A stretch of DNA of 42,972 bases from Bacteroidales bacterium. GTDB taxonomy: Bacteria > Bacteroidota > Bacteroidia > Bacteroidales > UBA3824. The translations under genes were made by a program, and so were the position numbers. Below, piece by piece: positions 24,593-31,773 of this stretch. Each line of letters begins with the position of its first letter. Positions within the stretch are counted from its first letter, which is position 1. The stretch spans positions 1 to 42,972 of the forward strand of contig JAFPYR010000132.1 in the NCBI GenBank assembly GCA_017412115.1, written 5' to 3'. The notes below the pieces were generated by a model. The model did not search any database, was not told the DNA's origin, and worked only from the letters and a program-made list of their open reading frames with translations.

Positions 24593-24620
24593 CAGGAATG
24601 TTCACATTCGAACATTCCTG
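24593..24620. terminator. Perfect 11-bp hairpin closing the operon
   Basis: CAGGAATGTTC (24593-24603) pairs exactly with GAACATTCCTG (24610-24620) around a 6-nt loop, 9 nt after the FRG gene stop. No T run follows. Confidence 0.65.
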
Positions 24621-24648
24621 TAATTGATACATATTTGCCGCCGACAAA

Positions 24649-24813
24649 ATGAAACTTCAAGAAATGGTCAACGACAAGATGTTAAAAAAATGCGAAGAAT
24701 GGAACTATTTCCAAAAAGCCAAAGAAAAAGCCTTTGACCAAATCAAATTGCTAATTCAACATAAGTTGGACGATTGGCAAAAGAAAGACATCACGATAAT
24801 AATTGAAGAATAG
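24649..24813 (+). CDS. Small helical protein of 54 residues
   Basis: Short frame starting MKLQEMVNDKMLKKCEEW and ending DITIIIEE. It is highly charged and predicted almost entirely alpha-helical, with no signal or membrane segment. Codon use resembles its neighbours. It lies between the hairpin that closes the FRG gene and a second hairpin at 24822, so it may have its own transcript. It could be a small regulator or antitoxin-like partner of the preceding operon; no homologue is recognised and the gene itself is only probable. Confidence 0.45.
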   Translation: MKLQEMVNDKMLKKCEEWNYFQKAKEKAFDQIKLLIQHKLDDWQKKDITIIIEE

Positions 24814-24821
24814 TTTTTTGT

Positions 24822-24846
24822 CGGGGCGTGGCTCGTCCACGCTCCG
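24822..24846. terminator. GC-rich hairpin before the membrane protein gene
   Basis: CGGGGCGTGG (24822-24831) pairs with CCACGCTCCG (24837-24846), 10 bp with one G-U, then TTT. Strikingly GC-rich for this AT-rich region. Confidence 0.55.
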
Positions 24847-24872
24847 TTTAAAATCACCACAATAAAAAAACA

Positions 24873-25775
24873 ATGAAACAATCTAAATTCAAAAACATAA
24901 TTCATCTTTCAATCATAGTAAGTTTTTTAATCTTGCTGATGTTCGACGTGTTTCCGGGGAAAGCTGAAATCAACCGAACAATTAGAGTTGCTTTGTATTT
25001 GGTGCTTGACTTTACAGTGTCGTTGTTTTTTATGGAGGGTGTTGTGCGATTCTTTCTATGTTGGAAAAAAAGTGAAGAAAATCCTCAAAACGAAACATTT
25101 ATAAAACAAACCACATCTTTTTTTCATAGTCTTGACAAAATTACTGCTTGTGATATTGTAATTTTTGTCGAAATGTTTTCAAGTTTCTTTTTCAAAGAAA
25201 TCGGGCTCGAATTTTATGGACTAAGGGTAATAACATTATTAGCGATAAAAATTTTCAACAAAGAGCGGCAATTTATTGATGTATCTACTTTCAACCATTT
25301 TTTTCATTTGGACGGCAACGACGACGCCGACAACAACAAAGCCGACGACAGAAACAAATTTTTGCGTTTTTTGGTTTATGCCAATCTTTTGTTTTTTTTA
25401 TTGATGACATACAAACACGATAGTGCATCGTTATGGTTTGTGATGACATTTTTTTCGGCATATTCTTCATTGTTTTATGTTTGGGACCTAAGACTTAGAA
25501 TAAAAGATCACAAAAATATATTTGAGTTTTTTTCTTCAAAACTAAATATTGCCGACACTATTCTCACGCTGATAGCCCTGTTGTCTGTTTTTGACGTATT
25601 GATAAACCTTTTCAGCGTTTTAATGCAATCTGATGCCATTCGCGAAATCGTAAAGGATTCAGTATTTTTTACCGAAAAAGGCAACTTTATTGCAATTTTT
25701 TTTGAACTTAATTTTAATAAATTCTTATGCAAAAAAATAACTAAAAAAAACGATTTTTTTATTTGCAGTATCTAA
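24873..25775 (+). CDS. Polytopic membrane protein of unknown function
   Basis: A 300-residue inner-membrane protein with about six hydrophobic segments (near 10-27, 38-62, 95-112, 165-183, 190-207, 225-248). A charged, Asp/Asn-rich loop (around 149-162, LDGNDDADNNKADDRN) separates two helical bundles. Early helices carry charged residues in a way reminiscent of voltage-sensor-type channels, but no selectivity filter was seen, so this is not claimed. It is downstream of the nuclease-GTPase-FRG operon in the same orientation, beyond two hairpins. It could be a membrane effector of that system or unrelated. Confidence 0.6.
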   Translation: MKQSKFKNIIHLSIIVSFLILLMFDVFPGKAEINRTIRVALYLVLDFTVSLFFMEGVVRFFLCWKKSEENPQNETFIKQTTSFFHSLDKITACDIVIFVEMFSSFFFKEIGLEFYGLRVITLLAIKIFNKERQFIDVSTFNHFFHLDGNDDADNNKADDRNKFLRFLVYANLLFFLLMTYKHDSASLWFVMTFFSAYSSLFYVWDLRLRIKDHKNIFEFFSSKLNIADTILTLIALLSVFDVLINLFSVLMQSDAIREIVKDSVFFTEKGNFIAIFFELNFNKFLCKKITKKNDFFICSI

Positions 25776-25876
25776 TGCAGTACCCAAAAGTGCCTTAAAA
25801 CCCTTATGTAGACCGTTTGAAGTAGTTTTGCTGTAATTATTTTAACCTTTTGCAGTAGTTAAGTAGAGGTTAATTT

Positions 25877-25908
25877 CTTGTTAAAACGATGCCCTGATGT
25901 TAAATTTG
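25877..25908 (+). promoter_or_regulatory. Promoter of the surface lipoprotein/GH128 unit
   Basis: CTTG (25877-25880), 20 nt, TAAATTTG (25901-25908). The -7 box lies inside an inverted repeat GCCCTGA (25891-25897) / TCAGGGC (25918-25924), which may be an operator; a second hairpin CGCTTC/GAAGCG (25914-25919, 25939-25944) is in the leader. Confidence 0.7.
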
Positions 25909-25992
25909 CATATCGCTTCAGGGCAAAAAAACACCTCACGAAGCGTGCTAACTAATTTTTATTTTAATAACATTTAAATTTTATTTTTTATT

Positions 25993-26829
25993 ATGAAAAG
26001 ACACTTTTTAAACGTAGTTCTGATGGCAACAGCCATTTTCGCAAGTTCTGTATTTACATCTTGCAGCAAAAATGATGACGATAAAACGTCAGATGAATTA
26101 ACACCCGTTAATACTGATATCGTTGATGATAACAAAAGCGGTGATGAAAAAGATATTACCGAAGGCGGAAATAATAGCGGTTCGGTTACAGGTGGTGATA
26201 AAGAAGATGTTAAAAAACCTACTGCTGATTATTCAACGATTGAATGTCTTAACGGTTCTGACTATTATGTTATCTGCCTTAATCCTCAGGCTTACAGCTA
26301 CCTCGAAAAAAACAATAAAGTAGTTGCTAATCTCGGTGTTGATGATGTAAATACCGCTCTTTATATTTGGGAAAATACTTTTAGTTTCGGTAGTTTGAGT
26401 GGAAATGACTGTTTTGGTTTTGCCTCTGACGGCGGACAGACTGCTGTTGGTCCTAACGGCGGTTGGTGCGGCGGCGGTTGGTGTAGACTCGCTCCTTTTG
26501 ATTTCTCTAAAATCGATGCGAATTATACACTCCATATTTCAATCAGATCAAATAAAAGCTCTGATGACTGGTACATGGCTTTTGTAAGTCCGAGCCAAAA
26601 CGGAGAAGAATTCAAAATCACTAAAGAGATTGAAGATGATAACGGTAACGCTTTCGATCTCAATACAAACGGAAAATGGAAAGAATTTGAATTTTCAGTT
26701 GGCGATATGATTGATGCTGGTGTTGAATTTGTAAATTTCAATGGTCCTGACGGATTCAATTTCCCTGCATTCGGCGGTTTCGTAGGCGCTACTGTTGATA
26801 TTGATGCCATTTTCATCTATAAAAAGTAG
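25993..26829 (+). CDS. Surface lipoprotein, candidate glycan-binding protein
   Basis: A 278-residue lipoprotein (Cys24 in FTSCSKNDDD) with a long Asp/Gly/Asn-rich linker (about 28-78) that would hold the domain away from the outer membrane. The rest is a single beta-rich module with exposed-type Trp and Gly clusters (GGWCGGGWCRL near 156-166), in the manner of carbohydrate-binding jelly rolls. No catalytic motif. It precedes the GH128 gene by 121 nt with a terminator between them, so partial read-through may set a high lipoprotein-to-enzyme ratio. Likely binds the glycan cut by that enzyme; specific family not recognised. Confidence 0.65.
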   Translation: MKRHFLNVVLMATAIFASSVFTSCSKNDDDKTSDELTPVNTDIVDDNKSGDEKDITEGGNNSGSVTGGDKEDVKKPTADYSTIECLNGSDYYVICLNPQAYSYLEKNNKVVANLGVDDVNTALYIWENTFSFGSLSGNDCFGFASDGGQTAVGPNGGWCGGGWCRLAPFDFSKIDANYTLHISIRSNKSSDDWYMAFVSPSQNGEEFKITKEIEDDNGNAFDLNTNGKWKEFEFSVGDMIDAGVEFVNFNGPDGFNFPAFGGFVGATVDIDAIFIYKK

Positions 26830-26872
26830 TTTGTTAAGTTTCAGTATAAATCACGAATACAAGTGTAGTTTT

Positions 26873-26920
26873 CCGACAAGGCGAATAGCTTTTTTATCTT
26901 GCGCCTTGCCGGATTTTTTA
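26873..26920 (+). terminator. Terminator between lipoprotein and GH128 genes
   Basis: CCGACAAGGCG (26873-26883) pairs with CGCCTTGCCGG (26902-26912), one mismatch, followed by A and six T. Confidence 0.82.
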
Positions 26921-26950
26921 TCATTAACATCTTAAAAAATAGAGTTTTGT

Positions 26951-28270
26951 ATGAAAAAGAAATTGTTTTTTTTAATCCTGATATGTGGAATATTATTATC
27001 TTGCAAAGATGACGATAGTAATGATTCTTCTGTTTCTGAGGAAGATTCTCAAGATATTGTTGTTTTGGAAGGAAAATCGCTTACTTCTGATTCTTCGGAA
27101 TATATTTTTCAAAAAAAATCTCCGAAACGCGGTATCTGTTTTAATAGAATTTCAGCGCAAATGGCTGAAAAAGTGGGCAATGCGATTTCATGGGCTTATA
27201 ATTGGAGCGGCGTTTGTAGCGACGATATAGCAGCTGGTTTCGATAAAGGCGGCGTAGAGTTTGTGCCTATGGCGTGGAACAGTGCGGCTGATTATCAAAA
27301 AATCGGACAATTTATCAAAGCGCATCCTGCAACAAAGCATATCCTCGGTTATAATGAACCAAACCTTACCGATCAATGCAACGAAACACCTTCAAAATCG
27401 GCTGAAACATGGAACACTTTTATAAATTTTGCTAAAGAAAATAATCTTTCGGCAGTTTCACCGGCGATGAATTACGGAACTTTGCCCGGATATTCCGACC
27501 CGTGGAAATGGCTTGACGAGTTTTATTCTTTTAATAATATTAATCCCGATGATATTTCAGCCACGGCAATTCATTGTTATATGGCTGATGCGGGAGCTCA
27601 AACGGGATTTGCTCAAAAGTTTGAAAAATATTCCAAACCGATTTGGGTAACGGAATTTGCTGCATGGGAAAACAATAATCCTTCTTCGCCTGAAGGTCAG
27701 CAGGTATTTTTGTCGAAAATGCTAAACGCTTTTGAACAAAATCCGAATATCGGACGTTACGCATGGTTTATGTACGATTATGCCAAATCGCCTGACACAT
27801 ATCCTTATATCGGATTGTATTATACTTTCGATCAGGTAATTACTGATTTAGGACTAATTTATTTTAATATGTCGAGTTTTGATTCTGATGTTGTTTATCC
27901 TCAAGGTAAATGGTTTCCGGCAGAACATTATTCAGCGTGCAGCACCGATACTGAAGTATCTCTCAGCAGCGACCCTGCCGGCGGAATTCTTATGGTTTCT
28001 GGTTTTAACAAAGGCAAATTTCTTGAATACAATGTTCAACTTGTTAAGGGCGATAATTATTTGAATATCCGTTATTCTGCTAACAGAGAATCGGAATTTG
28101 TTGTAACGGTAGGAGAGAAGACCATAACTCAAACACTTCCCTCTGATGGCAACAACTGGCTCAATTCAAAAATAAAAATCACTTCTGAAACCTCGGGAAA
28201 AGCAACAATCAGAATTTCCGTAACATCAGGAAGGTTGAACATCAACAGACTTGCTGTTAGCAATCAGTAA
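26951..28270 (+). CDS. GH128-type endo-beta-1,3-glucanase with C-terminal CBM
   Basis: Lipoprotein (Cys18 in LLSCKDD) with a TIM-barrel domain of the GH128 / Glyco_hydro_cc type (about 58-300). It shows SWAYNWSG, FVPMAWN, LGYNEPN with acid/base Glu136, and IWVTEFAAWE with nucleophile Glu235. A C-terminal beta-sandwich (about 310-439) with EFVVTVG and GRLNINRLAV patterns resembles CBM6-type modules. Characterised GH128 enzymes hydrolyse beta-1,3-glucans such as laminarin or curdlan. This is unexpected beside a starch-type Sus locus and suggests a separate substrate module with the preceding lipoprotein. No SusR-like promoter block precedes it. Confidence 0.82.
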   Translation: MKKKLFFLILICGILLSCKDDDSNDSSVSEEDSQDIVVLEGKSLTSDSSEYIFQKKSPKRGICFNRISAQMAEKVGNAISWAYNWSGVCSDDIAAGFDKGGVEFVPMAWNSAADYQKIGQFIKAHPATKHILGYNEPNLTDQCNETPSKSAETWNTFINFAKENNLSAVSPAMNYGTLPGYSDPWKWLDEFYSFNNINPDDISATAIHCYMADAGAQTGFAQKFEKYSKPIWVTEFAAWENNNPSSPEGQQVFLSKMLNAFEQNPNIGRYAWFMYDYAKSPDTYPYIGLYYTFDQVITDLGLIYFNMSSFDSDVVYPQGKWFPAEHYSACSTDTEVSLSSDPAGGILMVSGFNKGKFLEYNVQLVKGDNYLNIRYSANRESEFVVTVGEKTITQTLPSDGNNWLNSKIKITSETSGKATIRISVTSGRLNINRLAVSNQ

Positions 28271-28345
28271 TTTTCAACAAAAAAGCGTTTTGATTTTTCT
28301 TAATATATTTTGTGCTTATAATTTTGATTTTCAGCGCGTTAAAGG

Positions 28346-28407
28346 TTTAAAGTAGTTTGATTTTATTTAGATGCGCTTGGTTGCGGCGGTTTTTAAGGAT
28401 ATTTTTG
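28346..28407 (+). promoter_or_regulatory. Putative SusR-dependent promoter of the GH13 gene
   Basis: Upstream element TTTAAA (28346) - 4 nt - TTTGATTTT (28356-28364) ... GATG (28370-28373), then -33 CTTG (28376-28379), 20 nt, -7 TATTTTTG (28400-28407). The same layout with identical spacing occurs at 31678-31739, before SusC. Confidence 0.7.
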
Positions 28408-28445
28408 TGAAAAATTTTTAATCACCAACAAAAAACTTTACAGTT

Positions 28446-29888
28446 ATGAAAAAATTATTATCCGTAATTACCGCCGCATTTTTGTTTTCATCATGCGGCT
28501 GCAACAAAGACAACGAGAACGATAGCACCGTTTCTTCTGATGTAAAAAACGACACACCCGCAATTGAGGAAACTATTCAAGAAGGCGACGAATTTCCTAT
28601 CGCAAAGGGTAAAAATCGTGTAATTTACGAACTTAATACGGGTTCGTTTACCACGGAAGGCACTTTTAAGGCGGCGGGCGAAAAACTCCAAGATTTAAAA
28701 GACCTCGGCATAGACATTGTTTGGCTTATGCCTATTTATCCCAGAGGCGGCGGTATCAATAGTCCGTATGCAGCAACGGATTTTAAGGATGTTAATCCTA
28801 AATACGGAAAAATCTCTGATTTGAAAGATTTCGTTTCCAAAGCGCACACTCTCGGTATGGAAGTTTGGCTCGATTGGGTGCCGAATCATACCGCAACTGA
28901 TGCGAAATGGGTTACATCAAATCCCGATTACTACAAGAAGAAAAATGGCGAAATGGTTCATCCCAACAATTATGGCGATGTTTTTCAGCTTAATTATTCT
29001 AATCCTGAACTCGCTGAGGCTATGACAAATTGCTTGAAATTTTGGATCGATGAGGCCGACATTGACGGTTACAGATGCGATTATGTAAGTTCACCGGAAA
29101 TTCCCGCAAGTTATTGGGCTAAGGCTATTCCCGAAGTTAAAAACTATAAATCAGGCAAAACGATTACTTTCCTTGCCGAGGGTGATTTGACGGATGCCAA
29201 CAATAGCGGACTTGTTTCAACGGGTTTTGAATACGATTATGCGTGGGGATTCCAAGAAGGCGGTCTTTACAAAACTGTTGGTAAAGGTATCAGCGGAACC
29301 TCGCTTCAAAAGGTTTGCGAAAAAATGCTTGATGCTACCGAAAAGATAAAACCCATAATTCGTATGATTTATCTCACCAATCACGATCAAAACTACAACG
29401 ACGGCGGACATTTAATTTCGGATATTTACGGCGAAAATGTTTATCCTTTTACGGCGTTGATTTTCACTTTCAAGGGTATGCCTTTGCTTTATAACGGTCA
29501 GGAAACCGGTGGCAAACAAATTCTTGATTATTTCAACGACACAAAAATCAAATGGAACGATCGTGATGAAAAAATGTTCAATATTATAAAAAATCTTGCA
29601 CAGCTCAAACATTCCACCAATGCACTTGCCGAGGATGCTACAATTGTTGTGAATAAAACTGACAATTCACAAGTTTTTGCTTACACACGCGGCAGCGGCA
29701 AAAATGCTGTTATCACGGTTATTAATCTTGGAACTTCTGATGCTACAGTTTCAGTATCTGGTTTAACCTCAGGTGTTTACACATCAAAATACACCGGCGG
29801 CGAAAGTATCGAAAAAGTATCGGAAAAGGTCTTGGAAACACAGTCTTTTACCATCTCGAAAAAGGGGTTTATGGTTTTATCTAAATAA
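28446..29888 (+). CDS. GH13 alpha-amylase-family lipoprotein
   Basis: Cell-surface or periplasmic enzyme hydrolysing alpha-1,4-glucans (Cys17 in LFSSCGCN). GH13 conserved regions are present in order: DWVPNHT (region I), GYRCDYV with nucleophile Asp212, LAEGD with acid/base Glu245, and TNHDQN with Asp314. A small C-terminal beta domain (about 390-480) completes the fold. The 480-aa length is normal for single-domain amylases of Bacteroidetes. It lies upstream of and in line with SusR and the SusCDE genes, and its promoter matches that of SusC, so it should be induced together with them by maltose or starch oligosaccharides. Subfamily and product size are not resolved. Confidence 0.9.
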   Translation: MKKLLSVITAAFLFSSCGCNKDNENDSTVSSDVKNDTPAIEETIQEGDEFPIAKGKNRVIYELNTGSFTTEGTFKAAGEKLQDLKDLGIDIVWLMPIYPRGGGINSPYAATDFKDVNPKYGKISDLKDFVSKAHTLGMEVWLDWVPNHTATDAKWVTSNPDYYKKKNGEMVHPNNYGDVFQLNYSNPELAEAMTNCLKFWIDEADIDGYRCDYVSSPEIPASYWAKAIPEVKNYKSGKTITFLAEGDLTDANNSGLVSTGFEYDYAWGFQEGGLYKTVGKGISGTSLQKVCEKMLDATEKIKPIIRMIYLTNHDQNYNDGGHLISDIYGENVYPFTALIFTFKGMPLLYNGQETGGKQILDYFNDTKIKWNDRDEKMFNIIKNLAQLKHSTNALAEDATIVVNKTDNSQVFAYTRGSGKNAVITVINLGTSDATVSVSGLTSGVYTSKYTGGESIEKVSEKVLETQSFTISKKGFMVLSK

Positions 29889-29925
29889 GTATTTAAATTT
29901 AAACATTTGCAGTTCATTTTTTGTG

Positions 29926-29958
29926 AGGCGGGGTAGAGAAAAAAACTCCGCCTTTTTT
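29926..29958 (+). terminator. Terminator after the GH13 gene
   Basis: AGGCGG (29926-29931) pairs with CCGCCT (29948-29953), then T's to 29958; separates the GH13 gene from the regulator gene. Confidence 0.8.
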
Positions 29959-29991
29959 GTTGATTTTTTTTTATTTTTCAATAATTAATTT

Positions 29992-29999
29992 TATATTTG
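29992..29999 (+). promoter_or_regulatory. -7 box of the SusR-like gene
   Basis: TATATTTG, 30 nt upstream of the ATG. It lacks the upstream element seen at the GH13 and SusC promoters, consistent with constitutive expression of the regulator. Confidence 0.6.
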
Positions 30000-30029
30000 T
30001 CCCTAACAGATTTTTATTGGTGATTGCCT

Positions 30030-31604
30030 ATGAACAAAAAATTATTCCTTTTGACGGCATTGTTTTTTTTCGTTTTCCGTGTTGAAGCTCAGGACTACGA
30101 AAAACTTGACCACATAACCGACAATTTCGACAAAGTTATCACCGACAAACAAAAACGGATTGCTGTACTTTTGGAGGGAGATAGAAGTTACGGACTTTAC
30201 AACAGACTTTTTTCTGAATATATGTCGTTTAAATACGATTCCGCATACAAATACGTTACCGAAAGCCTACGCATAGCGAATAGTTTGAATGACAAAGAAA
30301 AAATTTACGATTGTCTTTTGAAATATGCTCACATACTTTCGGTTGCGGGACATTTTCAGGAGGCAGTTGCGGTCTTGGGAAAAATCAATCCTGATTCCGT
30401 TAAAAACAATCTCAAAACCGCATATTTTGCCAATCAAGCCGATTTGTTTTTGTACCGTTCGGAATTTACGGAAGAGTCGGAATTTTTTTTGCAGATGAGG
30501 GATAGTTCCATTTATTATCACAAAAAAATAATAGAGTATTCTATTTCTGACAGCTACGAATATACGTTTTCTAAGGCGGTGCTTTCAGCAGAGGAAAAAG
30601 ACTTTGTATCGGCAATCAATACGCTTGAGAATTATCTTAATAACAATAAACCCGATAGTCGTACTTATTCGATTATAACCGGCACTTTGGCGTATTATTA
30701 TTTGTGTCTTGGACAAATGGAAACAGCCGAAAAGTATTATTTATTATCTGCCGAAAACGACCTCGAAAACGCTATCATCGAAAACAACAGTTTGCGCCGT
30801 CTTGCCGAAATACTTTTCGACAAAGGAGATTATCAACGTGCTTTCAAATATTTGATGATTTGTTCGCAGTGTGCTAATTTTTACGGTTCAAAACTTCGTA
30901 ACGTTCAGATTGCCAAAATTCACGACAAGATTATTACTTCGTATTCTAATGAGAAAAAAAATGTTCACAACAGAACATTGTTGTTTCTTGTAATAATCTC
31001 GGTAGTGGCATTTGTACTTGTATTTTTAACGATAAAACTTATTAGCAAAAATAAGTGTTATATCATTGCTAATCACAAAATTACTGTTATAAACAACGAA
31101 CTTGATTCTACATTAATGCAGTTGAAAGTTGCCAATAATTCACTCAAAGAATACAACAAAATCAAGGACGAATATATTGGTCGTTTTATGGAAGTTTGTT
31201 CCATGATTATTGAAAATGCCTATCAAAAACATAAAACTGTCAATAAGTTGGCCCGCGAAAAAAAGATGGCTGAACTTTATGCTGAAATCAAAAACGAGGA
31301 TTTCATTACCGAAAACACCAAACTTTTTTACGATAATTTTGACGAAGCATTTTTGAATCTTTTTCCGGATTTCGGCACGAAGGTTAACGGATTTTTAAAA
31401 CCGGAATTTCAGTTTGTTGTTAAAGATAAAACTTTAACGACGGAATTAAGAATACTTGCGCTTTTAAGGCTTGGTTTTTCCGACAACAAACAAATTGCTT
31501 CAATTCTCCGTTCCTCGATAACGACGATTTATACCTATCGTTCCAAAATCCGCTCCAAGGCTTTGGACAAAGACGGTTTTGAGGATGCGGTAAAATTGCT
31601 GTGA
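30030..31604 (+). CDS. susR: SusR-like membrane regulator of starch utilisation
   Basis: Membrane-spanning transcription activator that senses maltose-type oligosaccharides in the periplasm and activates sus genes. Layout matches SusR: signal sequence (about 1-20), periplasmic helical TPR-like repeats (about 25-300), one transmembrane helix (about 316-337, LLFLVIISVVAFVLVFLTIK), cytoplasmic coiled coil, and a C-terminal helix-turn-helix (about 465-524, with LGFSDNKQIASILRSS and TIYTYRSKIRSKA). At 524 residues the length matches the B. thetaiotaomicron protein. A TTG two codons upstream is a possible but less likely start. It sits between GH13 and SusC, whose promoters share a block that is the natural candidate for its binding site. 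Target and ligand are inferred from family. Confidence 0.85.
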   Translation: MNKKLFLLTALFFFVFRVEAQDYEKLDHITDNFDKVITDKQKRIAVLLEGDRSYGLYNRLFSEYMSFKYDSAYKYVTESLRIANSLNDKEKIYDCLLKYAHILSVAGHFQEAVAVLGKINPDSVKNNLKTAYFANQADLFLYRSEFTEESEFFLQMRDSSIYYHKKIIEYSISDSYEYTFSKAVLSAEEKDFVSAINTLENYLNNNKPDSRTYSIITGTLAYYYLCLGQMETAEKYYLLSAENDLENAIIENNSLRRLAEILFDKGDYQRAFKYLMICSQCANFYGSKLRNVQIAKIHDKIITSYSNEKKNVHNRTLLFLVIISVVAFVLVFLTIKLISKNKCYIIANHKITVINNELDSTLMQLKVANNSLKEYNKIKDEYIGRFMEVCSMIIENAYQKHKTVNKLAREKKMAELYAEIKNEDFITENTKLFYDNFDEAFLNLFPDFGTKVNGFLKPEFQFVVKDKTLTTELRILALLRLGFSDNKQIASILRSSITTIYTYRSKIRSKALDKDGFEDAVKLL

Positions 31605-31677
31605 TTTTTTAAAATTTGCCTTTGATTTTTTGTCCGTTTTTTTAGTCTTAAAATCCTTAGTATCAATGAAATAGTGT

Positions 31678-31739
31678 TTTAAAAAACTTTGATTTTGTTT
31701 TGATGTACTTGTTATGATTTTGTTTTCGATATAAAATTG
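31678..31739 (+). promoter_or_regulatory. Putative SusR-dependent promoter of susC
   Basis: TTTAAA (31678-31683) - 4 nt - TTTGATTTT (31688-31696) ... GATG (31702-31705), -33 CTTG (31708-31711), 20 nt, -7-like TAAAATTG (31732-31739). TTTGAT recurs 11 bp later. A shared GAAAAATTTTTA (31741-31752) follows at the predicted start, as at 28409-28420. Confidence 0.7.
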
Positions 31740-31773
31740 CGAAAAATTTTTAGTAACCCAAAATTATAGCAAA

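Noticed and set aside
24873..25775. Assignment of the membrane protein as a voltage-gated ion channel
   Set aside because: Charged residues in the first helices are suggestive, but there is no S4-type arginine ladder or pore signature.
30024..30029. TTG start for the SusR-like gene
   Set aside because: The ATG two codons downstream gives a normal signal sequence and is the more probable start.
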